Position numbers and translations under genes: made by a program. This document shows positions 47,907 through 60,389 of a stretch of 64,000 nt of DNA, in pieces. Below the pieces are notes generated by a model. It was not told the DNA's origin, did not search any database, and was given only the letters and a program-made list of their open reading frames with translations. The stretch is from Pristionchus mayeri (Eukaryota > Nematoda > Chromadorea > Rhabditida > Neodiplogasteridae), in the NCBI GenBank assembly GCA_036245805.1, contig BTRK01000006.1:35158901-35222900 (forward strand), in the 5' to 3' direction. Each line of letters starts with the position of its first letter. Position 1 is the first letter of the stretch.

Positions 47907-49242
47907 AGGACGTCTCCCCCCATCCCCATCCCTGCTTACCCCTTCCCCATGCTTACCCCGTACTACTCTACTCGCAATTACTGTTTCGTATCTTTGTTGC
48001 TTGATCATTGACTCTGTTTTTCTTCGTGTGATAAAGATACGACGAAAGCAGTCTTCTCAACTGATTAATTACTTTTTGCCGATTGCAAAAAGCGAATTTG
48101 TAGTGCAACGGGAAGCTGAAATTGGCAACATGAGGTCAAATCGGGAATCGGAAAGGAATGATTGGGTGAAGACGAAAGACTACAATATGAATGAAATTCG
48201 CCGAAGTTAGCATTCCAGGAGCACATGGGGTGATTTCTATGCAACTTCCAACTAGAGACAAAAAATATTATCAGTATCCAAATTGGGAAAAAATCGATTT
48301 TTGCTTCTAGAATAGTTTCCGTTATTTTTTACCTTCACTTATCGGCCTCTGATTGTCCCCCAGCCTTCCTAATGCAGTCAGGGGTGGGTGCGGATAATGG
48401 TAGGTCAGTCAAGATGTTATTTGCTTCCGGTTTGGCCGATCAATAATTTCAAGTGGTGCATTTATCCAATAAATTTAGCTGTTTTCTCACTCTTTCCAGC
48501 CATTTGCATAACTCGCACAGAAGCGAATCTTTCTGCAGTTATCAGATTATTCATTCATTCACGATTTACTCATTTCTCCCGAAGGAAGTTGCAATAATGT
48601 CAAGCGAGATGGAGCAAGAAACGGGACGTCTGGGTGACATCGAAGTTGGGATGCTTTAGTGAACTTTATTTGGAAATCTTTAAATTTTAAAAAGGCCTAA
48701 GCTCTTTGATCAATTTGGTTTAAAAAAATACACACCATGGACAGCATTCAACATTTGCTCTTTGGATCATACGTTGTAATTATAATATGGTCTATTTCAT
48801 GTTGTGATAATCATTCAGTAAGTACTTTTCAGTAGTTGCACTGCAAACGATCTTATGCAAATTTTCCGATGTCATTATGTTCTGATGATGACGAGGAACG
48901 GCTGGAACAACATCCGTAAGTGGGATGAAGACAGATCTCTCTTCCAATCGCATAGTTCTTACTGTGCTTATATTTATATATGATTCAAACCGACTATTAT
49001 TGAGATCATCACAGTAACTATGAAACGGTTCCCTCCTCATACAAAGACGCTGCTCTCCCTACTCCATCTCCTCTTCCATCCTAGCCACCGAAAGGGGTTC
49101 CAACCATGTTCCCAGCCGGTTCCTTTGAAGGGATTCCCCATCCTTTCGCACCCTTTAGGAAACACTGATTCCGTCTGATGGGGAAGAGTATGAAGGAGAA
49201 GGAAAATGAGGAATCAGATCAGTTACAAACTCTCAATCAACC
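47907..49242. other. Intergenic region, no gene seen
   Basis: C-rich 3' untranslated sequence of the preceding gene, then A/T-rich DNA. ORFs at 48388, 48453 and 49040-48792 lack motifs and splice support. Confidence 0.6.
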
Positions 49243-49793
49243 ATGTCTCCTCTCTTCTCCTCTCTACTCGTCCTCTCCCTCATTTCTCCTTCCTTCTCAT
49301 ACAATCGACAAGCAGCTGAACAGGAATTGAGATTCCTCTCCGAGGTTCGATTACACAAATACTTATTTCTAAAGGCATTTTCCCTTGATAGAATTAACTT
49401 CATCTAAAAATTGTAAAAAAACTCATCTAATCGATCTAATTTCAGAACGCTCGTACTTATCTAACTGAGATTCTCATCTGGGTCGCAGTCGTTTCTGTAC
49501 TCATCTTCGCCATGGTTCTCTGCATCTGTGGTATCATTTTCTTCCCGATATTTCTCATTTCCTGTAATTGATTGAGTCTGCTGATTAATTAACTTTCACT
49601 TTCAGATCACGCCATAAGACTGCTCTTCAATTCCTGCCGTCGCGAGCCGTCGCCCGTTGACATTCGTTGTCTTCGCGAGAAGTCCGTTGACGTTGAGGCT
49701 GCATCGAGGCCCATTTCGACCATCATTGTACCTGAAGGAGAAGAATACGCTGATGAATACATTTTCATGGGCCGAAGATCTGTCCTCGTTTGA
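49243..49793 (+). CDS. Small single-pass type I membrane protein, not recognised
   Basis: Three exons. MSPLFSSLLVLSLISPSFSY is a signal peptide, followed by a very short lumenal part (NRQAAEQELRFLSE, NARTYL). The TM helix is EILIWVAVVSVLIFAMVLCI. The third exon, joined as C-D-H, gives a cytoplasmic tail (AIRLLFNSCRREPSPVDIRC ... VPEGEEYADEYIFMGRRSVL) ending TGA 49791-49793. About 125 residues. Tyr-containing acidic clusters in the tail could be signalling or sorting sites, which is speculation. No family recognised. It is a compact gene with good splice sites except a GTTCGA first donor. Confidence 0.6.
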
Positions 49794-50393
49794 GCTTTCG
49801 TGTATAATATTATACTTATTTTCTCTGAGAACAAGGAGTACACTCGATTCGTATTTTTAACTGTTCCTATTAATTCCGATGTAGAAGCCATACATGCTTC
49901 GATTTCTGTGCATAAACTTCGTTAGCGGAAAACAAATCTATTCAAACAATTTTCATGTTTGCCGTGATGGGAGCGTCAGTGGGCAGAATATACCATGGTC
50001 GGGCCGATAATAGAGTAGATCACTCCCTTTTTCGAAAAGGCCTTGTGCTTCTCGTCAGCACTTCACACTGGAATCTCCTCGAATTCTCGAATGCGAAGAT
50101 GCAATTAATGAATCGAAGATTGAGCCTATGACTAAGTAATTTCCAGCGGTCATAAAGATAATTGTTTCCATATAATGACTATGCTCCATCGCTTCAACAG
50201 GTTTAAAAGCAAGGAGACATCCAATACTCTTCCCATGGTACCAATCATGGCTCGCTGTAGATATAATCTAAATTCTCCATAACTTCTTCCTCTTCATTTT
50301 TCATATGTATTTTCTTCGAGTGTAATAACATGCTGAATCAATTTATTGCACAATCGTCTTATCAGAAAAAAATGGTTCCCAGTGGGCATGAGA
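49794..50393. other. Intergenic region, no gene seen
   Basis: A/T-rich convergent region between the gene at 49243 (plus) and the gene ending near 50394 (minus). Confidence 0.6.
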
Positions 50394-51052
50394 TCAAAGT
50401 CTAAATCTGAGACTATCAGAAAGCGAAGTAGAGGAAAAGTTTATGTTCTTGGTCGAACATTCGCGTCCTTTCCTTCCTTCAGCCTCGGATTCCGAGGAAG
50501 GACGAGATGGTCTTGTGGCCATTGCACCTGCACGGCCATCGTATTGTGGGATGAGGAGGAAACACTCACAAGTTTCCCCTGCAGACGCATCTGGTAGTCT
50601 CCTCCTTCGAGGCCCATCTCGACCCGAGAGCAGAGAAGTCATGTTCCTGCATATGGAATCAGTTGGAGTGACTGAAGAAGAGTGAAAGAAGGGAACTGAT
50701 GACTGACTTCATTAAAACACGTGCTCTTCACTTTGTACATCGGAGAGTTCACGAGGAGATTCTCGTAGGGAGTGAGTCTCTCGATGGATTCGCTCAATCC
50801 GAACAGCGTCGGATTGCCCCCCTCGACGTACATCATACCGCAGAGACTCCAGGTGGGGTCAGATGAGACCACCGTTTCTCCCTGTAGGTAGGCATGGAGT
50901 TATGAGAGAAGGGATAAGAGGGGAAACGGAAGAAAAAATGAGAATTGAAATAAATGGTTACTTCTCAGACTCACATCTTCTTTTGACACGAAGCACTCGA
51001 GTGCAATGGCGGTTCCAATGGCGAGAAGAAGAACGAGGACGAAGTGGGCCAT
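50394..51052 (-). CDS. Small secreted Cys-containing protein, model uncertain
   Basis: First exon on the minus strand from 51052: MAHFVLVLLLAIGTAIALEC, a clear signal peptide, then FVSKED at a GTGAGT donor. Second exon after CTACAG: GETVVSSDPTWSLCGMMYVE, GGNPTLFGLSESIERLTPYE, NLLVNSPMYKVKSTC. Beyond this the structure is unclear. Either the frame runs on to a stop near 50639, or it splices into an open frame ending at 50394 with ETCECFLLIPQYDG and a Ser-rich tail. Cys spacing and size suggest a three-finger-like secreted protein similar in style to that at 28531. No family recognised. Confidence 0.5.
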
Positions 51053-52223
51053 TCTGATGAGGGATGAGTGAGGAAGAAATGAGAGATGTTTAGAGTGAGG
51101 GAGAGCAAAGAATGTTGCCGAGTGTCGAACAGGCGCAAGTCAAGGACTGAGGAGAGAGTGACATTGCAGACGAAATAGAATTGAAAAGAAAGAGAGATGA
51201 AAGGGGTGAAGAGATGACCAGTGAGAGCAGAAATCAACGATTGCCCTCTCTGTGGAGAAAGGGAAGATGCTGCAGATGTAAGAACGGGCTTCTTCGAGAG
51301 TTGAAAGAGAGGAGAAGTGGGTGGACAGATAACGTGGAGAAAAGGAGGAGAAGAGGGTTGTGAGTAGTCTCAGAACGTTTTAGGGCTCTTAAATCTTGCT
51401 CGAGGGGAAAGCTTCCGGAGAAAAGAAAGGAAGGGGCAGGGAAGAAGGAGGCTGAGTGCCCCGTCTAGGCTTATAAACTAAATGCCAGCCTTCTAGAATA
51501 TTCCCGACTACGAAATTGTGAAAACGTAATTGCTTTATAGAGTCGTTCGCATCGTTTTCCCTCACGAGACGATTCAAATTGAAGAAAATGAACTGGGGAG
51601 GTTAGATTACATTCATGTAGAAGTGTGACGTGAGAGCACAGATGTGACACTGTAACAACGCCCATCAACTCTGAAAGGCGTAAAAACCTAAATGCGTCTT
51701 CCAGCAGGCCTTGTTTCGCTTTGGAGCTGCAGAATGTTGTTTGTGACGGCTCCTTCTCATGGTTGGGCTAGCAAGACGATCCCCTCCTTTGCAACCACGC
51801 CCATCCATTTTTAGCTTACAAACCAGCAAAAGATGATTATTCCATGCCGTGCAAAGGGAAGGAGCACGTGCACAGCATTGCGAATATCCACGACGACTTC
51901 CGTTCGCTGGAATCGGAAGGAGGATGGAGCTTAATTCGAAGAGAAAACGGAAGTGATGTCGTGGTTCTCGAAACTCTTAACCGGTCGGCAAGAAACAGCG
52001 GGGTGATATACTCTTCCTCTATTTAATGCCTTGTCTTGGTTAATCTTGCGAGAGCAAAGTTAAGATTCAATTCAGTAGTCCAAGCATAGAACACCCTTGA
52101 AAGAGTTAACAATATGTCAGTATTTCATCTCGCAATGCGAAGTTGAAAAAACACTATTCACAGTTTCGAATAATAATTGACACACATAAAATATCAGGAT
52201 CGAAGAGTAGTTGCAGAAGTTCA
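51053..52223. other. Intergenic region, no gene seen
   Basis: Purine/pyrimidine-rich upstream region of the preceding gene, then unique DNA with a few chance ORFs. Confidence 0.6.
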
Positions 52224-55200
52224 TTAGAAGAAGATGGAAAGATCGTTGTCCGGGCAGCTGTAATGAGCAATCTTTTCAAAAAAAGCTCATTAATGTTCAT
52301 GAGATGACAGCTTTTCATCAGAAATTGGCCGTGACAGTGATATCCTTACCTCTCAACCTGTTCTCTCGTCAGCTTCAACTTCTTCGAGCACATTGACTGG
52401 AATTGGATGGATGCCTTGGAAGATCCAGAGCTGCAGACGGCGATAACTCGGTTATCTCTGAAAATTTTCAAATTCAAATTCATTGGCGCCAAAAAAGGTG
52501 GCATTTACTCAGGGATCAGTGACAATTTCATCAATTGAAAATCTCACTTGAAGTAATACTGAACAAAATCGAAGCTATCTGTGTTTCCTCTCAGTAGCAC
52601 CGAGTTATGTCCTTCCGAGATCCCTGAAAGAATAAATATAATCTGGTTGGAAATTGAAACAGATATTACGATCATTTGTACGTTGTCTTTATGATTCTTC
52701 TGAAGATGAAAGTGTACCTGTGAATCGTATGCTTATCTGGAAGAAGAACATCGCCCAGAAGAAAGGCACGTTGTGGTCATCCTTGTGAGACTCCTTCATC
52801 ATCATTCGAGCAGCCAGTTGACCTGTACAACATCTCGATTCCAGAATCCTCCGAGTTTTCTGGTAACAAACCGTGCTTCTGAGCCGTTTGAAAATGCTGG
52901 ATGTTGATCGATTCAACTCCGAAGAAGGGAAGTGGGGCGGAGACGCAGTCGCCGATAGCAATCACGTCAGCTTTATTTGTGGCGAAGCACTCATCCACCT
53001 ACAAGTGGCAACCTCAACCATTTTCAGTTTCAAAATAAATCAACCACAAAACGAACGAACATGCTCACCTTTATGAATCCTCTTTTATCCAGATCAATGC
53101 CGCAGTTGGCAAGCCATGCTGTGTCGGGATCTACGCCTTAAATCGATTTCACTCTTGTTGCACTTCTATCCAGCCAATATTTGGACTAACCGATTCCCGC
53201 AACAACACAGCGAGCAGGCACGATGGGCCCGTCGACGAGATGAACCTGAGCTTCTGCTTTGCGACTGCTCAAGACAGTTGAGGTACCTCCTTCACTCTTC
53301 CCTCCTCGCCTCGCAGTTCGCTGACACGAGCATTCGTGATGATCTTCACACCCTTGTTCACGAAATACTGAAAGCAGATTTTAGATAGTACTCCTCTCAC
53401 ATTGTGAACTTTTATATTTCATGAGCTGATCGAAGTCAATCATTCCTCTAATTATAATATATAACTGACCAGTCTAATGGATCTGCCTATTTCGTCTCCG
53501 AATGCGGGTACTGGTTCGGATGTTGTGCAGATGACTGTCACTGACTTCGCCTCGCTCGCCAGAGCACACGCAGCTTCCATCCCTGAGAAGCACAAATCGA
53601 GAAGTATCCACTATTTTCATTATTGTAAGGGCAGGTTGATACAGGTAAAAAGAGATGGCAGGACAGGAATCCTTGAGGATCGGTAGAACACAAACCGATG
53701 AAGCTGGCTCCAATGCAGACCAAGTCCTCTCCCGTGGCATCCGCCGTGATGGACGCTGGATCGAAGTGATTGCGAAGAGTGTGCACGCCCTGAACATGCT
53801 GTTTATGGTATATTTCCTCAATTGTTTTGATTTGATTTTTTCATGAAATCATATTTTGATACGGCAAGCTCACTTTTAGATCTGTTCCTTTGTTGCGCAG
53901 TTTGCGAACTGCTCCCCCGACCGCGAGTACCACCTTTGAGTATTCGTAGACTGACTGATCCGCCAGGGTTACTGTGTGCTTCGAGGGGTCGATCGACGTC
54001 ACCTATAACATGTAAATCATCTTCAAATGAATTTAGCATAACAAAATTTTAGCACTACAATAGAAAATACACAGAAATCACCTCAGCGTTCGTTCTAACA
54101 TCAATGTGGTTCTCAGTGTAGAACTCAACCGCCCGCAGTGGGATAGCGGGTATGTTCATTCGCTGAATATAATATTTCGTGCAAAATATGTCGAAATTTT
54201 ATGCGAACCTTCGATAGGAGCACTCTGTCGTATGGGGTGACTGACTCCTTGGTCATCATTATTATCGGTGTTCGGCATCCTTCCATACGCAGATTCTCGA
54301 CGAGCGACTGTGCTGCAGGGCCTGAAAGCAGAGAAATTTGAGGAAAAACTTGTCATGTTTGCTTTCTCATCAAGCCATTTCAAAACATGTGATTCTAACC
54401 TCCGCCAACAACAATGATTGGCTTCTCCGTAGCAAGTCTTCGAATCCAATTCGGTTTGGTATGGCGATCAGAAGTGAGCCTTTTCTCCGTCGTGGAAATC
54501 AAGAGGTTTTCTCCCTGCTTACGAACCTAGAAGATTCATAATTACTGTTTGTTGCACAATTGCTGCTCACAGTGAATGGGTTGAGTCCATCGAAGGAAGG
54601 GTAGTCTTCGATATCTCCCGTGGTGACGTTGAAGCAGGCACCATGCAGTGCGCAACGAATCGTTCCGTTAGAATAGACTCCTGAAATAATATTAACCTCA
54701 AAATCATCCTACACATTAATAAGAGAAAACAATACATATCGTGACTTTATGAAGCATGAGACTGTCTTTTCATCAAGGCAATATGTTTTACGTGAGAATA
54801 CACTCGACACAATCTCCTCCAAGAGTTTCTGCTTATCACTAGAAACTCCAAATAGACTAGAAGAGCGAACACAACATCTTCATACGAGACTCCGAACTAG
54901 AATTGCGTAGAGATTAGCTCGAGTAGCCTATTCTAGCTAAATTGCTCATATACTCTATATTAATTTCATCAAATATAGAAGCGTTAGCGCTAAATGTCAA
55001 TTACCTTGAATAAGTGGCCAGTTGTAGTGGGCGCAGAGTCCATTTACTGCCGAGAATTTTCCCTTTTCTCGAATGATGAGGATCTTCCGACCACGCAATT
55101 CCACTTCGTGCATCCTCAAATACTTTGACTTGCATTTTACTACACAGTGCCTAATCGGGATAAGAATTGGGCAACATAGGGAAGGAACTGACCCTCCCTC

Positions 55201-55758
55201 TGGCACGTCATCTACTCTGCAGATGACTTCTTCGACGGCCGCAGAGTCATCATATTCCATCTCTCGGCATAAGTCCGATGCGCCGTGCTTCTTAGAGGGC
55301 GTCATCAAAGTTATCTTCGAAACAGAACTTACAGTGTAATCGTCGGCGAAGAATTCCTTACGGTACATCCTGAAAAATTGATCCAATTCAGAGTATTGTA
55401 AACTTAGGAAAATCGATATTAGGCGTTCGAATTCGGTCATCATATCTGCTAAGTTCCACTCTCGCGACATGATCAATGTGCGAATTGCGAGGTTGAGATA
55501 AATTCCGTTCATTTCTTTTTCCTAGTGTGACATAAATCGTAATAACATACCCGCATGATTCGTTCTTCCCATCGTCTTCGTTGTTTTCCTCTCCCTGAAA
55601 TTGAAAGCAAAAATTGTTGAGGAAATTAATAATCGCGAGTGGGAATAATTGAATACCGGGGATCCGCTTGTCTGCTTCTGAAGATGAGCCATCAGGGCAC
55701 CGAAGTTATCCTGAATTTCAAATAATTTAGCTTTTATAAAACGCTAACTCACGCTCAT
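52224..55758 (-). CDS. AIFM3-like Rieske / FAD-NAD(P)H oxidoreductase
   Basis: About 17 minus-strand exons. Start ATGAGC|GTGAGT (55758) gives MS-DNFGALMAHLQKQTSG. The Rieske domain has RKILIIREKGKFSAVNGLCA, CAHYNWPLIQG and CALHGACFN (both Cys-x-His / Cys-x2-His halves present). The reductase core begins PIIVVGGGPAAQSLVENLR (FAD site) and continues YEYSKVVLAVGGAVRKLR, LVCIGASFIGMEAACALA (NAD(P)H site), VHLVDGPIVPARCVVAGIG and VIAIGDCVSAPLPFFGVESI. The C-terminal part is PFFWAMFFFQISIRFTG to SCPDNDLSIFF, TAA 52224-52226. Roughly 550 residues, as in AIFM3. The family passes electrons between NAD(P)H, flavin and a 2Fe-2S centre; mitochondrial location in animals is family knowledge. One apparent frameshift: between GRVKE (about 53288) and SSRKAEAQVHL the frame moves by one base with no intron that repairs it. 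Confidence 0.82.
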
Positions 55759-56234
55759 TAGTAGATGAATCTAAATGTGAGCGAGCTACTGCTTCTAAGT
55801 CGTTGCTAGTAGAGACCAAAAGAGAGAATGACAGACTAAAGGGGAAGGCGAGATATACTGAGATATATTAGGGAGACGAAAATGTAAAGAGCACTCTTGG
55901 AGGCGATTCTCGGATTTCAAGAAGATTAGATCTAAGGGATTGCGTGAAGAAGCCGAGGGTAACCTTGTGCCATCGACATTCTCCCCTCGACGACATTTCG
56001 ACTCTTCCTCCTAATAATACCAAATTAATTATATCCAATGTTTTGGAGCGCTCAAGATTCGCAATTGATCGCATTTACCTGTTATTGCAAATTTCAATCG
56101 AGATCATCACTTTTCAAGTTCCGTTCATAAACGTCCTTGGCGGACAGAACAGTTCCATTACAAACTAAATTATTAATATATGTATTTATTTATCGTTTCA
56201 TGCATGCAGTTTAATCGGAGCAGTTGCAGAGAAT
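55759..56234. other. Spacer between tandem AIFM3-like copies
   Basis: Upstream region of the gene at 52224 and 3' flank of the pseudogene. The first 120 bp resemble the region above 59417 ('gttgctagtagagac...aaaagag'), so the duplicated unit includes promoter DNA. Confidence 0.6.
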
Positions 56235-59200
56235 CATTGGAGAAAGATGGAGAGGTCATTGTCCGGACAGCTGCAATGAGATATTTTCAAATTGTCATAT
56301 TTTGCATGTTGCTCAACAGCCAGTTGTCAATAAGAAATGAGTGAAGTGTGAAAGAACCTCTACCTCTCGATCTGATCTCTCTTCAGTCTCATCTTCTTTG
56401 AGCACATTATCTGGAATTGAACGGAGGTCTTCGAAGGTCCGGAATTGCAGACGGCGATAACTCGATTCTGCCTGAATTTATAAATTTTAAGTTAAAATTG
56501 TTCATTCAAGAGCGTTAATTCAAAATGAATGAAAATCGTGGACAAGCAATTGAACACACTTGAAGTAATACTGTACAAATTCGAAGCTATCCGTGTCTCC
56601 TCTCAGGAGCACTGAGTCATGTCCCTCCGATATCCCTAAAAGTACAAAATTAGTCGAAGTTTGGCAGAATCCATATCATTTATATCTTCTGAAAGGTGCA
56701 ACCGATGACATACCTGCGAATTTTATGCCTATTTCGAGGAAGAAAGTCGCCCAGAAGAAGGGCACATTGTGAGCGATCTCAGACTTCTTCATGAGGACAT
56801 CGGCAGCCAGCTGACCTGCACATAATTTCGAATCAATTTCATGACTATTTGGAACAAACGGGGGGGGGGGGCGGACAAAACGTAAACGGACAAAGCGTAA
56901 ACGGATCGCGTTTCTATGGAGATTTGCTCTAGCAACTTCGGAGTTGTTACATTGCTATCAGTATGCCCTCTACTACATCACGCTGATTAAGTGCTCTTAC
57001 TAGGCGATCGTGATTTTTACTCACCTCCAACGTATAGGTTCAAGGTCGAAAATTGAGAATTTTGGTGAAAAATCACGGTTACATAAGCATTAAATACCGT
57101 AACTAATTGATACCCATGTGACTGGATTGTAGTAGTTCCTGGGCTACTAGAATATCAATTAGTCCAGGCATTTTATATTTATCTAACCGTGATGTTCCAC
57201 TGAAATTCCCAATTTTGGACCATGAACCTATACGCTGGAGGTTAGTAAAAATCATGAACGCCTAGTAAGAGGATCTAATCAGCGTGATGAAGTAGAGGGC
57301 ATACTAATAACAATATTACAACTCCGAAGTTGCTAGATCAAATATCCAGAGAAAGGCGATCCGTTTACGTTTTATCCGCCCCCCGGAACAAACCGTGCTT
57401 TTGCGCCGTTTGAAAGTGCTGGATGTTGATCGATTCAACTCCGAAGAAGGGAAGTGGGGCGGTCACGCAGTCTCCGATAAAGTACACGTCAGCGTACTTG
57501 TCGCGAAGCGCTCATCCACCTTCAAGCATTTCACTTTTTCAGTAACCTCCCCAATATCAACCTTTATGAATCCTCTCTTGTCCAGCTCAATGCCACACTT
57601 GACAAGCCATGCTGTATCCGGATCAACGCCTGAATATAAATGCGTCAACGCTTGTACAGAATCAAGCTAACCGATTCCAGCCACTACGCAGCGTGCAGGA
57701 TTGCTCTGTTCTCTCAGATAGTCACTCATAAACTTAAGTCACCTCACTGTTCGTCCGAACATTAATGTGATTATCTTTGTAGTACTCATCCGGTCGCAAC
57801 GGAATAGATGGAATGTCCATTCGCTGAGTGTAGTTATGTGTGGCATATCCTCACATTGTGTGCGAACCTTGGAGAGCATAACTCTGTCGTATGGAGCGAC
57901 TGATTCCTTTGTCATCATTATTATCGGCGAGCGGCATCCTTCCATACGCAGATTTTCGACGAGAGACTGTGCAGCAGGGCCTGCAATCATGAAAATTGAA
58001 GTCTCATAAATGTAATTTCTACAGCGAACAACATCTTTATCTTACCTCCACCAACGACAATGATCGGCTTCTCCGTATTAGGGCTTAGAATCCAGCTTGG
58101 TTTGGTGTGGCGATCAGAAGAAAGTAGTTTCTCAGTTGTACAAATCAAAAGGTTATCTCCCTTCTTCCGAACCTGAAACATTGAAAATTACATTGCATAT
58201 TATTGATATGAACTCACATTAAATGGATGGAGGCCATCGAAAGTTGGGTAGTCTTCGATATCGCCAGTAGTCACATTGAAGCAGGCGCCGTGCAGAGCAC
58301 AACTAATTCTTCCGTTTGAGTAGACCCCTAAAAAGGATGAATGGCCGAATTATCGTTTATTTGACAAACTTTTTTTATTACTTTAACAAATATGAATCAT
58401 GCTTTCACATCTTTTCTACAAGCCATCTCTGTTACGTGCGAATGCCTTCAACACAATCTCCTCTTGTAGTTTTTGCTCACTAGAGACTCCACATAGACTA
58501 GAGGGGGAGCAAAACATCTGCATACGTGACTACAAACTAGAACTGGATAGACATTTTCTCGAGGTTATAGCCTAATATCGCTACTTTGTTTATTTCCATA
58601 ACTAAATTTTGCTCATTCAGTAATCACCTTGAATGAGTGGCCAGTTGTAGTGAGGGCAGAGTCCGTTCACTGCCGAGAATATTCCCTTGCCTCGAATTAT
58701 GAGGATCTTGCGACCACGCAATTCTACTTCGTGCATACTGAAACACCGAATCGAAACATGTTTACCACATTTTTAGCCAGATAATTTACGATAAATGCTG
58801 TAAAAAAATGAAAAAAAGGAATATATATTGGGGCAAACTGACCCTCCCTCTGGCCCGTCATCTACTCTGCAGACGACTTCTTCGACGGGCGCGGAATCAT
58901 CGTACTCCATCTCACGACAGTGATCCGATGTGCCATGCTTCTGGAAGGTCGACTCACTACCATGTTACCATATGTCTAACACTTACTCTATAATCTTCGG
59001 TGAAGAACTCCGTCCTGTACATCCTGCAAAATGATCCAATTCAGGGTATTCTGATCATCAATTACTCCAAATGAGCAACTCCATCATCATATACGCTTAG
59101 TTCCACTCTCATTCTATGATTAACATTCGATGTTCTGGACAAATTCCGACCACTTATCTTTTGGTATCATTCAATTACTCTACGTAACTAGTGCGTTGGG

Positions 59201-59417
59201 AATTCGCAATAATTTACCCGCATTTGTGCTTCCCATCCTCTTCGCTGTTTTCCCCTCTCTGAAATTGAAAGCGGAAATTAATGCGGAAATGATCGCGACA
59301 GGGACACATTCAATACCTGGGATCCGGTTGTCTGCTTCTGAAGATAAGCCATGAGGGCAGAGAAATTATCCTGAAGTCGAGACCAGATGTTGAAATTGAA
59401 CATCAACTCACACTCAT
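56235..59417 (-). pseudogene. AIFM3-like tandem copy, internally deleted and frameshifted
   Basis: Same exon order as 52224-55758. MS-DNFSALMAYLQKQTTG; MYRTEFFTEDYR; the Rieske region with CPHYNWPLIQG and CALHGACFN; PIIVVGGGPAAQSLVENLR; and up to INVRTNSE (about 57760). Then four or five exons are gone: the sequence jumps within about 50 bp to NPARCVVAGIG (about 57690). The lost part includes the second half of the FAD fold and the NAD(P)H-binding GxG segment. The exon at about 57530-57400 has a further one-base deletion (DERFATS for DE-FATNKADV). A 525-bp foldback element is inserted just inside the next intron. The C-terminal exons remain well conserved (SCPDNDLSIFLQ, TGA 56235-56237). Rieske-part expression cannot be excluded. 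Confidence 0.8.
56860..57384. mobile_element. Poly-G-bounded foldback element, family 2 (copy 2) with 9-bp target duplication
   Basis: GGAACAAAC at 56851-56859 is repeated exactly at 57385-57393. Left end is G(12) then CGG and two tandem 'acaaa(a/g)cgtaaacgg' units. Right end is the inverted 'ccgtttacgttttatccg' and CCCCCC. The arms pair along most of their length. A 9-bp duplication suggests a Mutator-like (MULE) integrase, which is inference. Its insertion site in the related intact gene (about 52866) is the undisturbed GTTTGTTAC intron start. Confidence 0.85.
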
Positions 59418-60389
59418 GGCTTGCCGAATCTATACTCGCCAACTGCTACTACTAAACACTTTTCCAAGCTGTTGCTAGTAGAGACTAAAAGAGTAAACGG
59501 GAGAGGAGGGGGGAGAGGCGAGATATTATTGGAAGACGTGAGTGCAGAGAGCACTCGTGGAGAAAACTCACGGGGCTGATACTAGAGAGAAATGAAGGAA
59601 GCCAAGAATGCAAGAAGGAGCCGCAATTTGACTTCGAGTGAGGCATGAAATGCCTTTCATTTTATCATTCCGATAGGCGCATGCACGAAAAAGAATATGG
59701 GAGAAGGCTTATCGAATTAAAATCCTGCATGTATCTCCTGAGGTTGGAAGAGGGGGAGGGCGATAAAATGGGCCTAGTGTATCCAGAACGTCTGCACAAG
59801 TTTCGAAAAAGCCAAAAAGTCGTTTTGATTTGTGTCAGAAAAAAATCGAAGACTGTAACGGAGTGCAGACGGTGAATAGAAAAATGTTTATGCATTGTTC
59901 GAATAGGTTCTTTGTTATTTGATTTATCAATAAATGCGTATAAGTTATGGATATGCAAGCATATTTTTGCAAGGCAAAGAATAAAAATGAGGCAAATAGA
60001 AAAGTGTCCCACGGAATGAAGATTTCGGAGTTAGAGGGCAGAAGGGATGTCAATATTCGAATAAATACAAAAACATTACAATAAAAACATTACAGATTCC
60101 GAGTAACTGTACACTTACAAAAATGGCTTGGATTATGCTGTTAGGGTTTGGGATATGAAGCTTGTAGAAGGTATGGGACATCGGGTCGGGATGGAGTCTC
60201 GCATGTCTCCTGAGTGAGGTGTTATGCTGCTACTAAGAAATGGCGACAAGGCTGGGATTGACGAAGAATGAAATCGGAGTTAAGGAGATAAGAATATAAG
60301 GTAAAGGAGAGAGATCGTTTGATTGAGTTCAATCTTCCTCTTTGTTTCCTTCTTCGATGGGAGACAGATTGAAGTAGAGGTTGTCAGTC
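59418..60389. other. Intergenic region, no gene seen
   Basis: Upstream of the AIFM3-like pseudogene, then A/T-rich DNA. The ORF at 60012-59665 is hydrophobic/basic in appearance but has no splice or motif support. Confidence 0.55.
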
